6,063 nt of DNA from Candidatus Aerophobota bacterium (GTDB lineage: Bacteria; Aerophobota; Aerophobia; Aerophobales; Aerophobaceae): contig DAOVGF010000011.1 of assembly GCA_030672545.1 (NCBI GenBank), positions 1 to 6,063 on the forward strand, in the 5' to 3' direction. Position numbers and translations under genes: made by a program. The notes under the pieces are model-generated. The model worked only from the letters and a program-made list of their open reading frames with translations. It ran no database searches and was not told where the DNA came from. Of this stretch, positions 4,792 to 6,063 are shown one piece after another. Position 1 is the first letter of the stretch. Each line of letters starts with the position of its first letter.

Positions 4792-6063
4792 TAAAGCAAG
4801 AATCAAGCTGGCCTACGGTAAGAACAGTTTTACTCTAAAGATTCCTGCCTCAAGAGTCAAAGTTGTTCAGCCTGAGAGTTTTTCAGAGGACATCTTCGGT
4901 GAGATACTCCTGGAGAAGGCTTTTGATCATCCTCTTGAGAGCACTTTCTTGAAGGAGGCGGTCAGAGGCAAGAATGTCTGTGCTCTGGTGGAAGACTCTA
5001 CCCGGGGTCAACCGCATCGAGAAGAAATTGAGGCCGGAGCCAAACGCTTAAGAGGGGCTCACTTTGTTCAATACATTATCACCACTGGTTCTCATACTCC
5101 TCAAGTAGAGGGAAACTTGAGAATCAGAGATTTCATCAAGGAAAGTGCCTCCCGGTACAGTCTTAATTATCAGGTGCTTATACATAACTGTGAGGGCCAG
5201 ACAAAGAGTACAGGAACTACCTCCCGGGGAACCGAAGTCAAGGTGGATAAAGAAGTGCTTGAAGCTGACTTATTCTTTGTCACCGCCAATATGAAAACCC
5301 ATTATTTTGCCGGTTATTGTAACGCGGTTAAAAACTTTCTCCCCGGGATTTGTGTTTTCCAAACCATTGAGGATAATCACCGTCTGGCTTTGGAAGAAGA
5401 GGCCACTTTTGGACGTCATCCCTGGCATCCTGATCCTCATCGGCGCTCCAATCCAGTAGCTGAGGATATGATCGAGGCGATGAGACTTATTACCCGGGGA
5501 AAACCAATTTATACCTTAGCTACCATAGGGGGAAAGGAGATTCATTGGGCAGCTTTCGGCAAAATAGAGCCGGTGACTCGAGCGGGAATGGTGATTATTG
5601 ATAAAATTAGTAGTTTTCGGGTTAAGGCGGCAAAATATGTGGTAATTTCCCCCGGAGGCTTCCCCAACGATGAGACTCTTTATACAGCCCAAAGAGGACT
5701 GGACCTGATAAAAAATGCTATTTTGGACGGAGGCGAGGTGCTACTGGTAGCTGCCTGCAACGGAGGAGAACAAGGTCTTGCTCCCAGTGAAAAGGCCAAG
5801 AAATTCTTTTATGATTCCCTTGCTGCGGAGGTACCCAAGAAAGAGTTACCTTCTCAGATAAAAAGAGAGTATCGGCTCTTCAAACAGAAGGCCTACAAAA
5901 TGGCTGAGATTATCTCTCGTACCGACAAAATCTGGCTCTATTCTGAGCTTGATGAAGAAATAGTTAAAAGAGCTCATCTTTACCCCACCCGAAATCCTCA
6001 AAAAGTGATTGACGAGTGGCTGAGCAGGGATGAAAGTGCTCCTATTGTGATTTTCAGGCAGGC
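4784..6063 (+). CDS. LarA-like nickel-pincer hydroxyacid racemase/epimerase (3' end cut by window edge)
   Basis: The frame is open from the ATG at 4784 to the window end, 426 codons plus two bases. LarA of Lactiplantibacillus plantarum has about 424 residues, so the stop is probably close. LarA-family enzymes (DUF2088) interconvert 2-hydroxyacid stereoisomers with a nickel-pincer nucleotide covalently bound to a lysine. Residues matching those known in LarA are Asp71 and Arg74 (DSTR), His104 (TGSH), His173 (KTHYFAGY), Lys183 (AVKNFLPG, the cofactor lysine) and His199 (DNH, nickel ligand). The numbering is nearly the same as in LarA. The usual SGG before the cofactor lysine is CNA, and the pocket motif YQAQKA is YTAQRG (300-305). 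Substrate is therefore uncertain. The start overlaps the DUF6125 gene by eight bases and lacks a strong ribosome site, so coupled translation is likely. LarB, LarC and LarE are not in the window. Confidence 0.88.
   Translation, partial: MIDKARIKLAYGKNSFTLKIPASRVKVVQPESFSEDIFGEILLEKAFDHPLESTFLKEAVRGKNVCALVEDSTRGQPHREEIEAGAKRLRGAHFVQYIITTGSHTPQVEGNLRIRDFIKESASRYSLNYQVLIHNCEGQTKSTGTTSRGTEVKVDKEVLEADLFFVTANMKTHYFAGYCNAVKNFLPGICVFQTIEDNHRLALEEEATFGRHPWHPDPHRRSNPVAEDMIEAMRLITRGKPIYTLATIGGKEIHWAAFGKIEPVTRAGMVIIDKISSFRVKAAKYVVISPGGFPNDETLYTAQRGLDLIKNAILDGGEVLLVAACNGGEQGLAPSEKAKKFFYDSLAAEVPKKELPSQIKREYRLFKQKAYKMAEIISRTDKIWLYSELDEEIVKRAHLYPTRNPQKVIDEWLSRDESAPIVIFRQ

Overview
The window holds six protein-coding genes, one cut at the left edge and one at the right edge, separated by two long non-coding stretches. 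No RNA gene was recognised and no CRISPR array is present. Codon use is moderately AT-leaning and the Shine-Dalgarno sites and sigma-70-like promoters are clear, so this is a bacterium. The gene mix is a nickel-pincer LarA-like enzyme, a RuMP-type isomerase, a DUF6125 protein and a ComEC channel. With the short Y-shaped intergenic repeats, this resembles anaerobic uncultured candidate phyla of the Aerophobetes, Omnitrophota or Atribacterota kind. The phylum is a guess.

Left part (1-777): the N-terminal third of a DegT/DnrJ/EryC1/StrS aminotransferase is read leftward from a textbook TTGACA-17-TATAAT promoter. A 355-base divergent gap follows, carrying the first copy of a 58-bp structured repeat.

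Middle (778-3018): an integral-membrane ComEC that has the DUF4131 and Competence domains but no C-terminal metallo-beta-lactamase domain. After a short gap with a weak terminator and a promoter candidate comes a SIS-domain protein that resembles 6-phospho-3-hexuloisomerase.

Non-coding stretch (3019-3577): about 560 bases with no convincing gene. It holds a perfect 10-bp-stem hairpin, the second copy of the 58-bp repeat and a promoter candidate for the next operon.

Right part (3578-6063): three tightly packed genes on the plus strand. They encode a secreted ClpP-fold serine protease, a cysteine-containing DUF6125 protein (26 bases later), and a LarA-like nickel-pincer enzyme that overlaps the DUF6125 gene by 8 bases and runs off the window. 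The spacing says they are co-transcribed, but the functional link between them is not known. The LarA-like gene keeps the cofactor and acid/base residues and differs at two substrate-pocket positions, so its substrate is probably not lactate.
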